DNA from: Parcubacteria group bacterium CG_4_9_14_0_2_um_filter_35_11
Lineage (GTDB): Bacteria; Patescibacteriota; Minisyncoccia; Minisyncoccales; GCA-002788555
Reading direction: 5' to 3'
NCBI GenBank assembly: GCA_002788555.1
Contig: PFRL01000028.1
Location: 1-5,954, forward strand
Length of the DNA: 5,954 nt
Shown: in pieces, positions 1 through 5,614 of the stretch
Layout: each line of letters begins with the position of its first letter
Numbering within the stretch: position 1 is the stretch's first letter
Made by a program: the position numbers and the translations under genes
Notes under the pieces: model-generated
What the model was told of the DNA's origin: nothing
Database searches by the model: none
What the model saw: the letters and a program-made list of their open reading frames with translations, nothing else

Positions 1-66
1 ACACCAGTAGTTTGCGCTCATACCGGTCCGGGAACCTTGCTCGTCGCCTGGACAGTATTCGAATAA
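1..66 (+). CDS. DegV family protein, C-terminal fragment
   Basis: Frame 1 is open from the window edge to a TAA at 64-66 and gives 21 residues, TPVVCAHTGPGTLLVAWTVFE. The HTGPG motif (residues 7-11 of the fragment) followed by a short hydrophobic strand and a stop is how DegV-family proteins end; these bind a fatty acid, and in characterised Gram-positive members (FakB) present it to a kinase. Only the tail is visible, so length, start and the fatty-acid pocket cannot be judged. The stop lies 44 bp before the thiolase start on the same strand, so co-transcription is possible. The assignment rests on one short motif and is therefore moderate. Confidence 0.7.
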   Translation, partial: TPVVCAHTGPGTLLVAWTVFE

Positions 67-110
67 AAATTTAATAAGTTGCCGAGTTAATTTTCAAAAG
101 TTAACTTTCT

Positions 111-1271
111 ATGTATATAAAAGGCGTCGGGATGACAAAATTTGATTATTCACAAAAGCCTTGGTGGAAATTTGCTTACGAGGCCACCATGGAGGCTTTG
201 GAGGATGCTAATATGAAAATCTCCCAGATTGACGCGATAGTCTTGAGTGCTATGTCTGTTGCCCAGGTCTCGAGTCAGGAACGGCAAACTCATAAAATCT
301 CTCTTTTGTCAGATCTTTTTAAAACCCACGTTCCTATTATTGAAACTCCTTCTGTTTGTAGTGGTGGGGGAGTAGCTTTTTGGACAGGATTAAGATTGGG
401 CTTCAATAACGTTTTGGTCGTCAGTGGTGAAAGAGTAGTTGAAAATGTTAGTGAGATTACCGTCGATTATATTCTTTCGGCAGCCGAAAGAACACTTGAG
501 CAGACAGAAGGGATGCTTTTCCCAACCCAAAATGCTCTTGTCTGGCAGCAGTATATGAAAAAATATGGCGGGACAATGGACGATTTGTCTCAAATCTCTT
601 TTAAAAATCACCAAAATGCCAGTTTAAATCCTAAAGCTTATTATTATAAGCGGCCTGTGTCCTTAGAAAAAATAAAAAGTTCTCCTATTGTTTCTTCACC
701 CTTACGACTTTTCGATTGCTCCTTCTCGGTAAATGGAGGAGCGGCAGTAATAATCTCCAAAGAGAAGACTGACATTAAGGTTATCGGTTCCGGCTTTGCT
801 ACTGACTATCTGTTAACTTTTGCCAGGGAAGATTCAACCCATTTTCTAGCGACAAAGATAGCTGCAGAAAAGGCATTTAGCGAAGCAAAACTTAAGCCCA
901 GAGACATTAATGTTGCCGAATTACACGATGCCTTCACTTCAGTGGAACTCTTTTCTTATGAAGATTTGGGATTTGCTCCACTTGGCAAAGGGGCAACCTT
1001 AATAAGAGAAGGGAAGGTTTATCTTGACGGAGAACTACCAATAAATCCCTCAGGAGGGCTAAAGGCAAAAGGCCATCCGATTTCTGCAACTGGCCTTGCC
1101 CAAATATATGAGATTGTAAACCAATTACGAGGGAGATGTGGTCAGCGTCAGGTTCACCCCCACCACCAAAAATTTGGTGTGAGGGTAAAAAATCCTCAAA
1201 TTGGCCTTTGCCATAATATCGGAGGGACTGGTGGCAGCGTTACCGTCCATATTTTTAGGAAGATGACCTAA
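111..1271 (+). CDS. Thiolase of the SCP2/archaeal type (acetyl-CoA acetyltransferase-like)
   Basis: The 386-residue protein resembles SCP2-type thiolases, which condense two acetyl-CoA to acetoacetyl-CoA or cleave 3-oxoacyl-CoA in the cytoplasm. Visible landmarks are the N-terminal GVGMTKF (5-11), the nucleophile cysteine C83 in SVCSGGG, the HDAF motif (272-275) in place of the NEAF of classical thiolases, NPSGGLKAKGHP (312-323) with active-site H322, and the C-terminal GLCHNIGGTGG (365-375). ATG 111 is preferred over ATG 132 because the family N-terminus (V/I-x-G-V-G-M-T-K-F) is only complete from 111, although no Shine-Dalgarno is seen. Length is close to the usual 380-390, but residues 349-359 look like an added loop encoded by a palindromic insertion (separate entry). 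The 3' end overlaps the convergent CoA gene by 17 bp. Archaeal homologues usually work with a DUF35 protein and HMG-CoA synthase; no HMG-CoA synthase is present here, so the substrate is open. Confidence 0.9.
   Translation: MYIKGVGMTKFDYSQKPWWKFAYEATMEALEDANMKISQIDAIVLSAMSVAQVSSQERQTHKISLLSDLFKTHVPIIETPSVCSGGGVAFWTGLRLGFNNVLVVSGERVVENVSEITVDYILSAAERTLEQTEGMLFPTQNALVWQQYMKKYGGTMDDLSQISFKNHQNASLNPKAYYYKRPVSLEKIKSSPIVSSPLRLFDCSFSVNGGAAVIISKEKTDIKVIGSGFATDYLLTFAREDSTHFLATKIAAEKAFSEAKLKPRDINVAELHDAFTSVELFSYEDLGFAPLGKGATLIREGKVYLDGELPINPSGGLKAKGHPISATGLAQIYEIVNQLRGRCGQRQVHPHHQKFGVRVKNPQIGLCHNIGGTGGSVTVHIFRKMT
1151..1188 (+). repeat. Short palindromic element inserted in frame in the thiolase gene
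   Basis: A core palindrome (CACCAAA at 1164-1170, TTTGGTG at 1173-1179, 2-nt centre) extends outward with single-base bulges (C1163, A1182, C1157) to pair CACCC with GAGGG, giving about a dozen pairs. The trinucleotide GGT occurs at 1151-1153 and again at 1184-1186, exactly 33 bp apart. Deleting one copy plus the intervening bases restores Gln-Val-Lys-Asn-Pro-Gln-Ile-Gly-Leu, the expected run before the C-terminal glycine motif of this thiolase family. The added 33 bp code for 11 residues, HPHHQKFGVRV (349-359), without a stop or frameshift. The 5' TCACCCC (1154-1160) and 3' GGGTAA (1183-1188) also occur at the ends of the intergenic element at 5463-5606. This resembles in principle the in-frame palindromic elements known from Rickettsia genes. 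That it is a mobile repeat is inference. Confidence 0.6.
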
Positions 1272-2175
1272 AAGTGGAACTGGAGATTTTTCTCCCTTTT
1301 AAATCTAAAATATAAGGTAGGATAATATAATTCAGTTCAGCCAAACCTTTCTCTTTTCTTCTCTTGTTAATCTTCACTCCGTTATTGAACGTTTCTTCGG
1401 TAAGAAGAATTGCTTCAATATTTTTATCCTCTATTGACGGACCATAAATGTCATCTATTTTGAAGATTTTATGGCGAAGATTTATCTTTCTAAGGTAATT
1501 TTTGAGGTTATTTTTTCTCTCTTGGAATGACTGAATTTTTTTGTAATCTTTTTTCGTGGTCTTTACCATTTTATCAGAACAAAGGCCTATTATTGCCTCT
1601 TTGGCATAATATTTGGCCATCAAGATAAAATAACGATGGCCCTTATGAAGCTTATCAAATGTTCCCCCAAAAACGATTTTTTCAAACCTCCTTTCTCTAA
1701 ATTTTCTAAGAATTTTTCTAAAGTCTAGTTTTGTTTTAGAGGAGACTTCAACTAAAGATACTCCTTTATCAGGAAGCCCATAGACTATTCCCGTTTTATT
1801 TTTAGCAAGCAAGAGGCAAGGGATTACCAAAAGATCTTCCTCTCCTTCAACAAAAACATTTTCATTATCCCTAATAGCTCTTTTGAGGACTTCCCAAACT
1901 CCCCCGTCAATTGAGGCAGAAGGGTTTTTACAAGAAAGGAAGTATTCTTGGGTACAAACCCTTTTATTTCTTCTAATTCTACCGTCAAAGATTTTAATGT
2001 CCGCTGGCAAAGTTGAAGAGCAATAATCCCCAACACAAATTATTTTTTTAAGCCCCCGTCTTTTAATAATTTTTTTGAATTTCTTGACTATTTCTGCCTT
2101 TTCCCCCAAGATAGGAGCTCCAAAGGGTTTTTTCAACTCTTTTCGGAGTTTATTAGTTAGATATAATGTTTTCAT
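1255..2175 (-). CDS. coaD: Fusion of GTP-dependent dephospho-CoA kinase (DUF359) and archaeal-type phosphopantetheine adenylyltransferase
   Basis: This 306-residue protein appears to hold the last two steps of CoA synthesis in one chain. Residues about 1-155 match the DUF359 family, shown in Thermococcus to be GTP-dependent dephospho-CoA kinase: KKPFG (15-19), VGD (48-50), DGRIRRN (64-70), VEGEEDLLVIP (109-119) and VYGLPDKGV (131-139). Residues about 165-306 are a cytidylyltransferase-fold adenylyltransferase of archaeal/eukaryotic PPAT type, with the nucleotide-binding GGTFDKLHKGH (170-180, HxGH signature) and ISSSTFR (297-303). Domain order is kinase then adenylyltransferase, the reverse of the reaction order. 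ATG 2175 is backed by AGGA five bases upstream and by a complete DUF359 N-terminus. It is transcribed divergently from the radical SAM operon and converges on the thiolase, overlapping it by 17 bp. The symbol applies to the adenylyltransferase half only. Most bacteria use unrelated CoaE and a different CoaD subfamily, so an archaeal origin is likely. Confidence 0.88.
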   Translation of the reverse strand: MKTLYLTNKLRKELKKPFGAPILGEKAEIVKKFKKIIKRRGLKKIICVGDYCSSTLPADIKIFDGRIRRNKRVCTQEYFLSCKNPSASIDGGVWEVLKRAIRDNENVFVEGEEDLLVIPCLLLAKNKTGIVYGLPDKGVSLVEVSSKTKLDFRKILRKFRERRFEKIVFGGTFDKLHKGHRYFILMAKYYAKEAIIGLCSDKMVKTTKKDYKKIQSFQERKNNLKNYLRKINLRHKIFKIDDIYGPSIEDKNIEAILLTEETFNNGVKINKRRKEKGLAELNYIILPYILDLKGRKISSSTFRSSS

Positions 2176-2180
2176 AAGAA

Positions 2181-2184
2181 TCCT
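2181..2184 (-). promoter_or_regulatory. Ribosome binding site for the CoA-biosynthesis fusion gene
   Basis: On the minus strand AGGA is followed by five bases and then the ATG at 2175-2173. This is one of the few recognisable Shine-Dalgarno matches in the window and supports this start. It directly abuts a TATAAT hexamer, so if that hexamer is the real -10 box the site would not be in the transcript. Confidence 0.5.
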
Positions 2185-2213
2185 ATTATATCATATTTGC
2201 CAAGAGTACTAAA
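2185..2213 (-). promoter_or_regulatory. Possible sigma70-like promoter for the CoA-biosynthesis fusion gene
   Basis: The minus strand reads TTTAGT (2213-2208), 17 bases, then a perfect TATAAT (2190-2185). The -35 is poor (3 of 6), and the -10 ends only 9 bases before the ATG, so a start from it would yield an almost leaderless mRNA. In AT-rich DNA a chance TATAAT is quite possible. Confidence 0.35.
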
Positions 2214-2239
2214 ATACTAATTATTGATAAACGCTCTTG
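2201..2239. repeat. Inverted repeat in the divergent promoter region
   Basis: CAAGAG at 2201-2206 is mirrored by CTCTTG at 2234-2239, with 27 bases between. The left half lies between the proposed -10 and -35 of the minus-strand gene, and the right half overlaps the proposed -35 of the radical SAM operon. The placement would suit an operator shared by both directions, but six-base arms are short and may be chance. Confidence 0.25.
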
Positions 2240-2265
2240 ATAGTAGAAATTTATCATAGTAAAAT
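2237..2265 (+). promoter_or_regulatory. Possible sigma70-like promoter for the radical SAM-DUF362-bioY operon
   Basis: TTGATA (2237-2242, 5 of 6 to consensus) is followed after exactly 17 bases by TAAAAT (2260-2265, 5 of 6). The -10 ends 10 bases before the ATG at 2276, where no Shine-Dalgarno is visible, so transcription from it would give a leaderless or nearly leaderless message. Confidence 0.45.
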
Positions 2266-2275
2266 TAAAAACATT

Positions 2276-3763
2276 ATGAGAATATTGCTTTTATATCCAA
2301 GACATCCAGATACTTTTTGGAGTTTTCGCCACGCCTTAAAATTTATTGGCAAAAAAGCGGCTTTTCCTCCCCTTGGCCTTTTAACTGTTGCCGCTCTTTT
2401 ACCCGAAGAATGGGAAAAGAAACTAATAGATATGAATGTTCAAAAACTAGATGACAGGGATTTAAAGTGGGCCGATTATGTCTTTATTAGTGCCATGATT
2501 GTCCAGAAAGAATCAGTGAGAGAAATTATCAGTAGATGCAAAAGATTTAAAGTAAAGACAGTAGCCGGCGGACCTTTATTTACTACTGGATACGAAGAGT
2601 TTAAAGAAGATATAGATTATTTTGTTTTAAATGAAGCGGAAGTAACCCTCCCTCAATTTTTGAAAGACCTCGAAGGAAGGTCTCCCAAACATATCTATAG
2701 TCTGCATGAGTTTCCTGATATTACCAAGACTCCGGTCCCTCTCTGGGAGCTTATCGATTTTAGATATTACTCATCTATGAGCATCCAGTATTCCCGAGGA
2801 TGTCCTTTTAATTGTGAATTTTGCGATATTGTCATTATGAACGGTCACGTCCCCCGAACTAAAAGTAAAGAACAAATATTAAAAGAACTTGAGAGGTTAT
2901 ATGGTCTTGGCTGGAGAGAAGGAGTATTTTTTGTTGACGATAATTTTATAGGAAACAAAGAGAAGCTGAAAAAAGAAACTTTACCAGCTATTATTCGCTG
3001 GATGGAAAGGAGAAATTATCCCTTCTCGTTTAATACGGAGGCATCTATAAATCTTGCTGATGATGAAGAGTTACTAAGACTTATGGTCAGAGCAGGGTTT
3101 AATACAGTTTTTATTGGCATTGAGACGCCTAACGAAAAAAGTCTCAGGGAATGTGGGAAATTCCAGAATGAAAATCGTAATTTAATAACCTCAATTAAGA
3201 AAATCCAAAATAAAGGCCTTCAAGTACAAGGGGGATTTATTGTCGGTTTTGATAGCGACACTCCTTCAATTTTTGAAAGGCAGATTCAGTTCATCCAAAG
3301 AAGTGGAATTGTTACGGCAATGGTTGGCTTATTGAATGCTCTGCCCAAAACAAGATTGTATCAACGTCTTAGAAAGTCCAACCGGCTAATTAACGATTCC
3401 TCAGGTGATAATACCGATTTTTCAACAAACTTTATTCCTAAGATGGATTTTACGACCTTAAAAGATGGTTATAGAAGAATTGTAAAGACAATTTATAGTC
3501 CCAGTTATTACTATGAGAGAATTAAAACATTCTTGAAAGAATATCGCCCTCCGATAAAAATCAAGAGAGTTCGAATTAAGACTTATCATTTAACTGCTTT
3601 TTTGGGATCTGTTTGGAAATTAGGTATTAAAAGCCAAGAAAGGTTTTATTACTGGAGGCTTTTCTTTTGGTGTCTTTTCAAGCGCCCAACATCTTTACCT
3701 TTAGCAATAACTCTTTCTATTTATGGCTTCCACTTCAGAAAAATTTTCGGACAGGATTTTTAA
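2276..3763 (+). CDS. B12-binding-domain radical SAM protein (DUF4070-type)
   Basis: Counting from ATG 2276 the protein has 495 residues. Residues about 1-130 form a cobalamin-binding-like Rossmann region that includes PPLGLLTVAALLP (31-43) and VAGGPLF (96-102). The radical SAM core starts with QYSRGCPFNCEFC, whose C176, C180 and C183 give the CX3CX2C that binds the 4Fe-4S cluster and SAM. FFVDDNFIGN (218-227) and GFNTVFIGIETP (274-285) are core strands conserved in this family, and the C-terminal part matches the DUF4070 extension. The start at 2276 is chosen over the upstream TTG at 2237 because homologues begin with M-R-I-L-L-x-Y-P. The substrate is not known for this family; a methyltransferase-like role is only a guess from the architecture. 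It leads a (+) operon, with the next gene starting 5 bp after its stop. Confidence 0.9.
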   Translation: MRILLLYPRHPDTFWSFRHALKFIGKKAAFPPLGLLTVAALLPEEWEKKLIDMNVQKLDDRDLKWADYVFISAMIVQKESVREIISRCKRFKVKTVAGGPLFTTGYEEFKEDIDYFVLNEAEVTLPQFLKDLEGRSPKHIYSLHEFPDITKTPVPLWELIDFRYYSSMSIQYSRGCPFNCEFCDIVIMNGHVPRTKSKEQILKELERLYGLGWREGVFFVDDNFIGNKEKLKKETLPAIIRWMERRNYPFSFNTEASINLADDEELLRLMVRAGFNTVFIGIETPNEKSLRECGKFQNENRNLITSIKKIQNKGLQVQGGFIVGFDSDTPSIFERQIQFIQRSGIVTAMVGLLNALPKTRLYQRLRKSNRLINDSSGDNTDFSTNFIPKMDFTTLKDGYRRIVKTIYSPSYYYERIKTFLKEYRPPIKIKRVRIKTYHLTAFLGSVWKLGIKSQERFYYWRLFFWCLFKRPTSLPLAITLSIYGFHFRKIFGQDF

Positions 3764-3768
3764 CTGAT

Positions 3769-4839
3769 ATGTTCTACCAATGTCCAAAATGTAAAAAAGT
3801 TTGGCAATACCCAATTGGAAAATGTCCTGACTGTTTTTTAAATTTGGAAAGAATTATTTCAGAAAAAATAAAAGTAATTGGCGTCTCAAAGGTAACCATT
3901 CCTACAGTCTTACATCCAAAAGCGCCCTATTTTGTGTTGGCTTTAGAGGACGAACATAATAATCGATGGATTGAAAAGTCTTCCCAAGAATATAAAATAG
4001 GAGATGAATTCAAAAGAGAGAAAATGAGAAATAAGGCAGGAGTGGCTATTTTAAGGGTAAAATATGATATTGCCAGTGCGGTTGAGGAAATTATCCAATT
4101 AATCAACGGAATCAAATTTAATTCTGAGTCAAAAATATTAATCTTACCCACTTTAATTTCTCCCCAGCACCCCTATTTTGCCCAAAATACTAATCCCGAA
4201 ATATTAGATGCCTTAATAAAATATTTAATCAGAATTGGAGTAAAATCTTCAAATATTAAGGTGGCAGCTCAGAGTTTTGATGAAATACCAATAGAGGCTT
4301 CAGCTCAAAAATCTCTGCTTTTAAAAGTTTGTCTTGAAAACAAAATTACGCCCTTGGATCTTGCTAAGACCACTTTTTTAAATAAGGGAAAAGAAGGAAT
4401 TATATTTAAAATCGCAGAAGAAGTTTTTAATAATGATATTATAATCAACCTCCCCATCTTGAAACTCGATTCTAAATTTAAAGTTAAAGGGGCCCTGACA
4501 AATATATTGAAGTTTTTGAAAAAGGAGTCATATTTTTCTCTAAAATATCTCCATGACGATTTTAAAATTATAGAGAGACTTCAAGAAGTATTGCCAGAAT
4601 ATTTAACCATTGGCGATGGAATAACTGTCCAGAAGACTACCGGCCATACTTCTTTTGTCGGCCTAATCTTGGCAAGTTTTAATCCTTCACACCTTGATCG
4701 GGTTTTTGCTGAAATTGCAATGGCGAAAGATTTACCAGATTATTTGAAGAAAATAAACATCAATGAAATTCCAATTTTCGGTAGGAAGATTGAAGAAGTC
4801 CAATATGATATTGAGGGGGTTGGAAGCTCGACTCGATAA
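3769..4839 (+). CDS. Zinc-ribbon/OB-fold (DUF35-like) fused to a DUF362 domain
   Basis: The protein has 356 residues from ATG 3769. The N-terminus is a four-cysteine zinc ribbon, CPKC (5-8) and CPDC (19-22), followed by an OB-fold-like strand pattern with KVIGVSKVTIPTVLHPKAPYFVLALEDE (35-62) and YKIGDEFK (75-82), the layout of DUF35 acyl-CoA-associated proteins. Residues about 120-330 match DUF362: LPTLISPQHPYF (126-137), the INLPILKLDSKFKVKGALTN segment (226-245), and LTIGDGITVQKTTGH (279-293) followed by ILASFNPSHLDRVFAE (300-315). The 4Fe-4S ferredoxin domain often attached to DUF362 proteins is absent. DUF362 has no established general reaction, so no enzymatic function is assigned. An upstream in-frame ATG at 3667 is rejected because it would overlap the radical SAM gene by 97 bp and add 34 residues before the zinc ribbon. 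Spacing of 5 bp upstream and 4 bp downstream indicates translational coupling in one operon. Confidence 0.78.
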   Translation: MFYQCPKCKKVWQYPIGKCPDCFLNLERIISEKIKVIGVSKVTIPTVLHPKAPYFVLALEDEHNNRWIEKSSQEYKIGDEFKREKMRNKAGVAILRVKYDIASAVEEIIQLINGIKFNSESKILILPTLISPQHPYFAQNTNPEILDALIKYLIRIGVKSSNIKVAAQSFDEIPIEASAQKSLLLKVCLENKITPLDLAKTTFLNKGKEGIIFKIAEEVFNNDIIINLPILKLDSKFKVKGALTNILKFLKKESYFSLKYLHDDFKIIERLQEVLPEYLTIGDGITVQKTTGHTSFVGLILASFNPSHLDRVFAEIAMAKDLPDYLKKININEIPIFGRKIEEVQYDIEGVGSSTR

Positions 4840-4843
4840 TAAT

Positions 4844-5437
4844 ATGCAAAAAGACGAGGTCCTAATAGATTTAATAATACCAAAGCAACAAAAGATTATT
4901 ATAGCGCTTATCCAAGATGCTATTTTAGTATTTGCTTTTACTTTTTTAACTGCTACTTGCGCTAAGATAAAAATTGAAATAGGCCCTGTTCCGATTACTG
5001 GTCAAACTTTCGCTGTACTTTTGAGCGGAATTTTACTAGGAAGCCCTAGAGCAGCTTTGTCTCAAGTATTTTATCTTTTTTTTGGTCTGGCAGGAGTTCC
5101 CCTATTTGCTCGGGGTCGAGGAATTCAATATATTTCAAGTCCTACTTTTGGCTATATTGTTGGTTTTATCTTCGCTGCTTTTTTTGTGGGTAAGCTAGCC
5201 GAAAAAGGCTGGATCAAAACTTTTCAAAAATCAATTTCAGCAATGATTGCCGGAAATATTTTGATTTATGCTTTTGGACTAGGATGGTTAGCAAAATTCA
5301 TTCCCCCTCAAGATGTATTAAAAGTTGGTCTTTTGCCATTTTTGTTAGGAGATGCAATTAAAATACTCCTTGCTGCTTCAGTCGCTCCCCTTTCCTGGAG
5401 ATTCATTAAAAAATTTAAAGGTCAAGAGATTAAATAA
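4844..5437 (+). CDS. bioY: BioY, biotin-specific S component of an ECF transporter
   Basis: This is a 197-residue integral membrane protein with about six hydrophobic segments (roughly 17-40, 52-68, 72-89, 99-120, 130-150 and 158-185). The BioY signatures are GPVPITGQTFAVLLSG (47-62), YLFFGLAGVPLFA (77-89) and SPTFGYIVGF (99-108). It captures biotin at the membrane, normally with the energising EcfA/EcfA'/EcfT module, which is not encoded in this window. ATG 4844 gives the usual family length and starts 4 bp after the preceding stop. In-frame ATGs at 4763 and 4805 would overlap the DUF362 gene and add a non-conserved tail. No clear Shine-Dalgarno is present, so coupling to the upstream gene is likely. 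Biotin supply fits a cell running biotin-dependent carboxylases. The serine at residue 99 stands where many family members have glycine (GPT); this is not alarming. Confidence 0.9.
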   Translation: MQKDEVLIDLIIPKQQKIIIALIQDAILVFAFTFLTATCAKIKIEIGPVPITGQTFAVLLSGILLGSPRAALSQVFYLFFGLAGVPLFARGRGIQYISSPTFGYIVGFIFAAFFVGKLAEKGWIKTFQKSISAMIAGNILIYAFGLGWLAKFIPPQDVLKVGLLPFLLGDAIKILLAASVAPLSWRFIKKFKGQEIK

Positions 5438-5484
5438 TTTATAGCTTTTAATAAAAAAATCACTCACCCCGTGTTGGAAAAACA

Positions 5485-5509
5485 GCTCCCGCCGAAGGCG
5501 GAAAAGAGC
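5485..5509 (+). repeat. Hairpin 1 of the intergenic element
   Basis: CCGCC (5489-5493) pairs with GGCGG (5497-5501) around a GAA loop. GCTC (5485-5488) then pairs with GAGC (5506-5509), leaving a four-A bulge on the 3' side. This gives nine pairs, mostly G-C. Confidence 0.6.
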
Positions 5510-5545
5510 GTTAGACTACAACCCACCCACCACCCAAAATGTGGC

Positions 5546-5570
5546 CTCCAAATCGCGAAGCGATTTGGAG
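5546..5570 (+). repeat. Hairpin 2 of the intergenic element, perfect 11-bp stem
   Basis: CTCCAAATCGC (5546-5556) is perfectly complementary to GCGATTTGGAG (5560-5570), with GAA as the loop. It is the strongest perfect hairpin noticed in the window. No T-run follows (TAATCTG), so a rho-independent terminator is not supported. Confidence 0.75.
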
Positions 5571-5603
5571 TAATCTGAAGGTATCTAACGCGGGGGTCGG
5601 GGT

Positions 5604-5607
5604 AAGG
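5604..5607 (+). promoter_or_regulatory. Ribosome binding site of the SDR gene, at the edge of the repeat element
   Basis: AAGG (5604-5607, within GGTAAGG) lies seven bases before ATG 5615. Its first bases belong to the 3' inverted-repeat end of the intergenic element, so the element appears to contribute the initiation region of the gene. Confidence 0.4.
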
Positions 5608-5614
5608 CAAAAAT

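Larger units (their letters stand above)
5463..5606. mobile_element. MITE-like hairpin element between bioY and the SDR gene
   Basis: The ends CTCACCCCG (5463-5471) and CGGGGTAAG (5598-5606) are inverted repeats matching at 8 of 9 positions. Inside lie two hairpins with the same GAA triloop (5485-5509 and 5546-5570) and an inner inverted pair, GCGTTAGA (5508-5515) with TCTAACGC (5584-5591). The stretch is visibly richer in G+C than its surroundings and has no credible coding sequence on either strand. AAAAAT occurs three bases outside each end (5455-5460 and 5609-5614), a possible target duplication, though weak in AT-rich DNA. It fills nearly all of the 177-bp gap. The two hairpins might also attenuate read-through from bioY, but there is no T-run to make a classical terminator. 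Confidence 0.6.

Noticed and set aside
60..110. Promoter directly upstream of the thiolase
   Set aside because: TTGCCG (79-84) and TTAACT (101-106) are 16 bases apart, but both match the consensus weakly in very AT-rich DNA. Co-transcription from the DegV gene is at least as likely.
390..614. Minus-strand open frame inside the thiolase gene
   Set aside because: Antisense to conserved thiolase sequence, with no start signal or motif.
1824..2036. Second minus-strand frame of 70 codons inside the CoA fusion gene
   Set aside because: Same strand but a different frame within the DUF359 domain, whose own frame shows the conserved motifs.
3927..4151. Minus-strand open frame inside the DUF35-DUF362 gene
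   Set aside because: Antisense shadow. The hydrophobic translation is the expected complement of a Lys/Glu-rich gene.
5521..5540. CRISPR-like or tandem CCACC repeats
   Set aside because: The CCACC units are short, irregular and without spacers; they form part of the hairpin element.
5546..5570. Perfect hairpin as a rho-independent terminator of the bioY operon
   Set aside because: There is no U-run after the stem, and it sits inside a larger inverted-repeat element, so a mobile or structural repeat explains it better.
5461..5606. Riboswitch (biotin- or acyl-related) upstream of the SDR gene
   Set aside because: The paired segments do not match any riboswitch architecture I recognise, and the terminal inverted repeats point to an inserted element.
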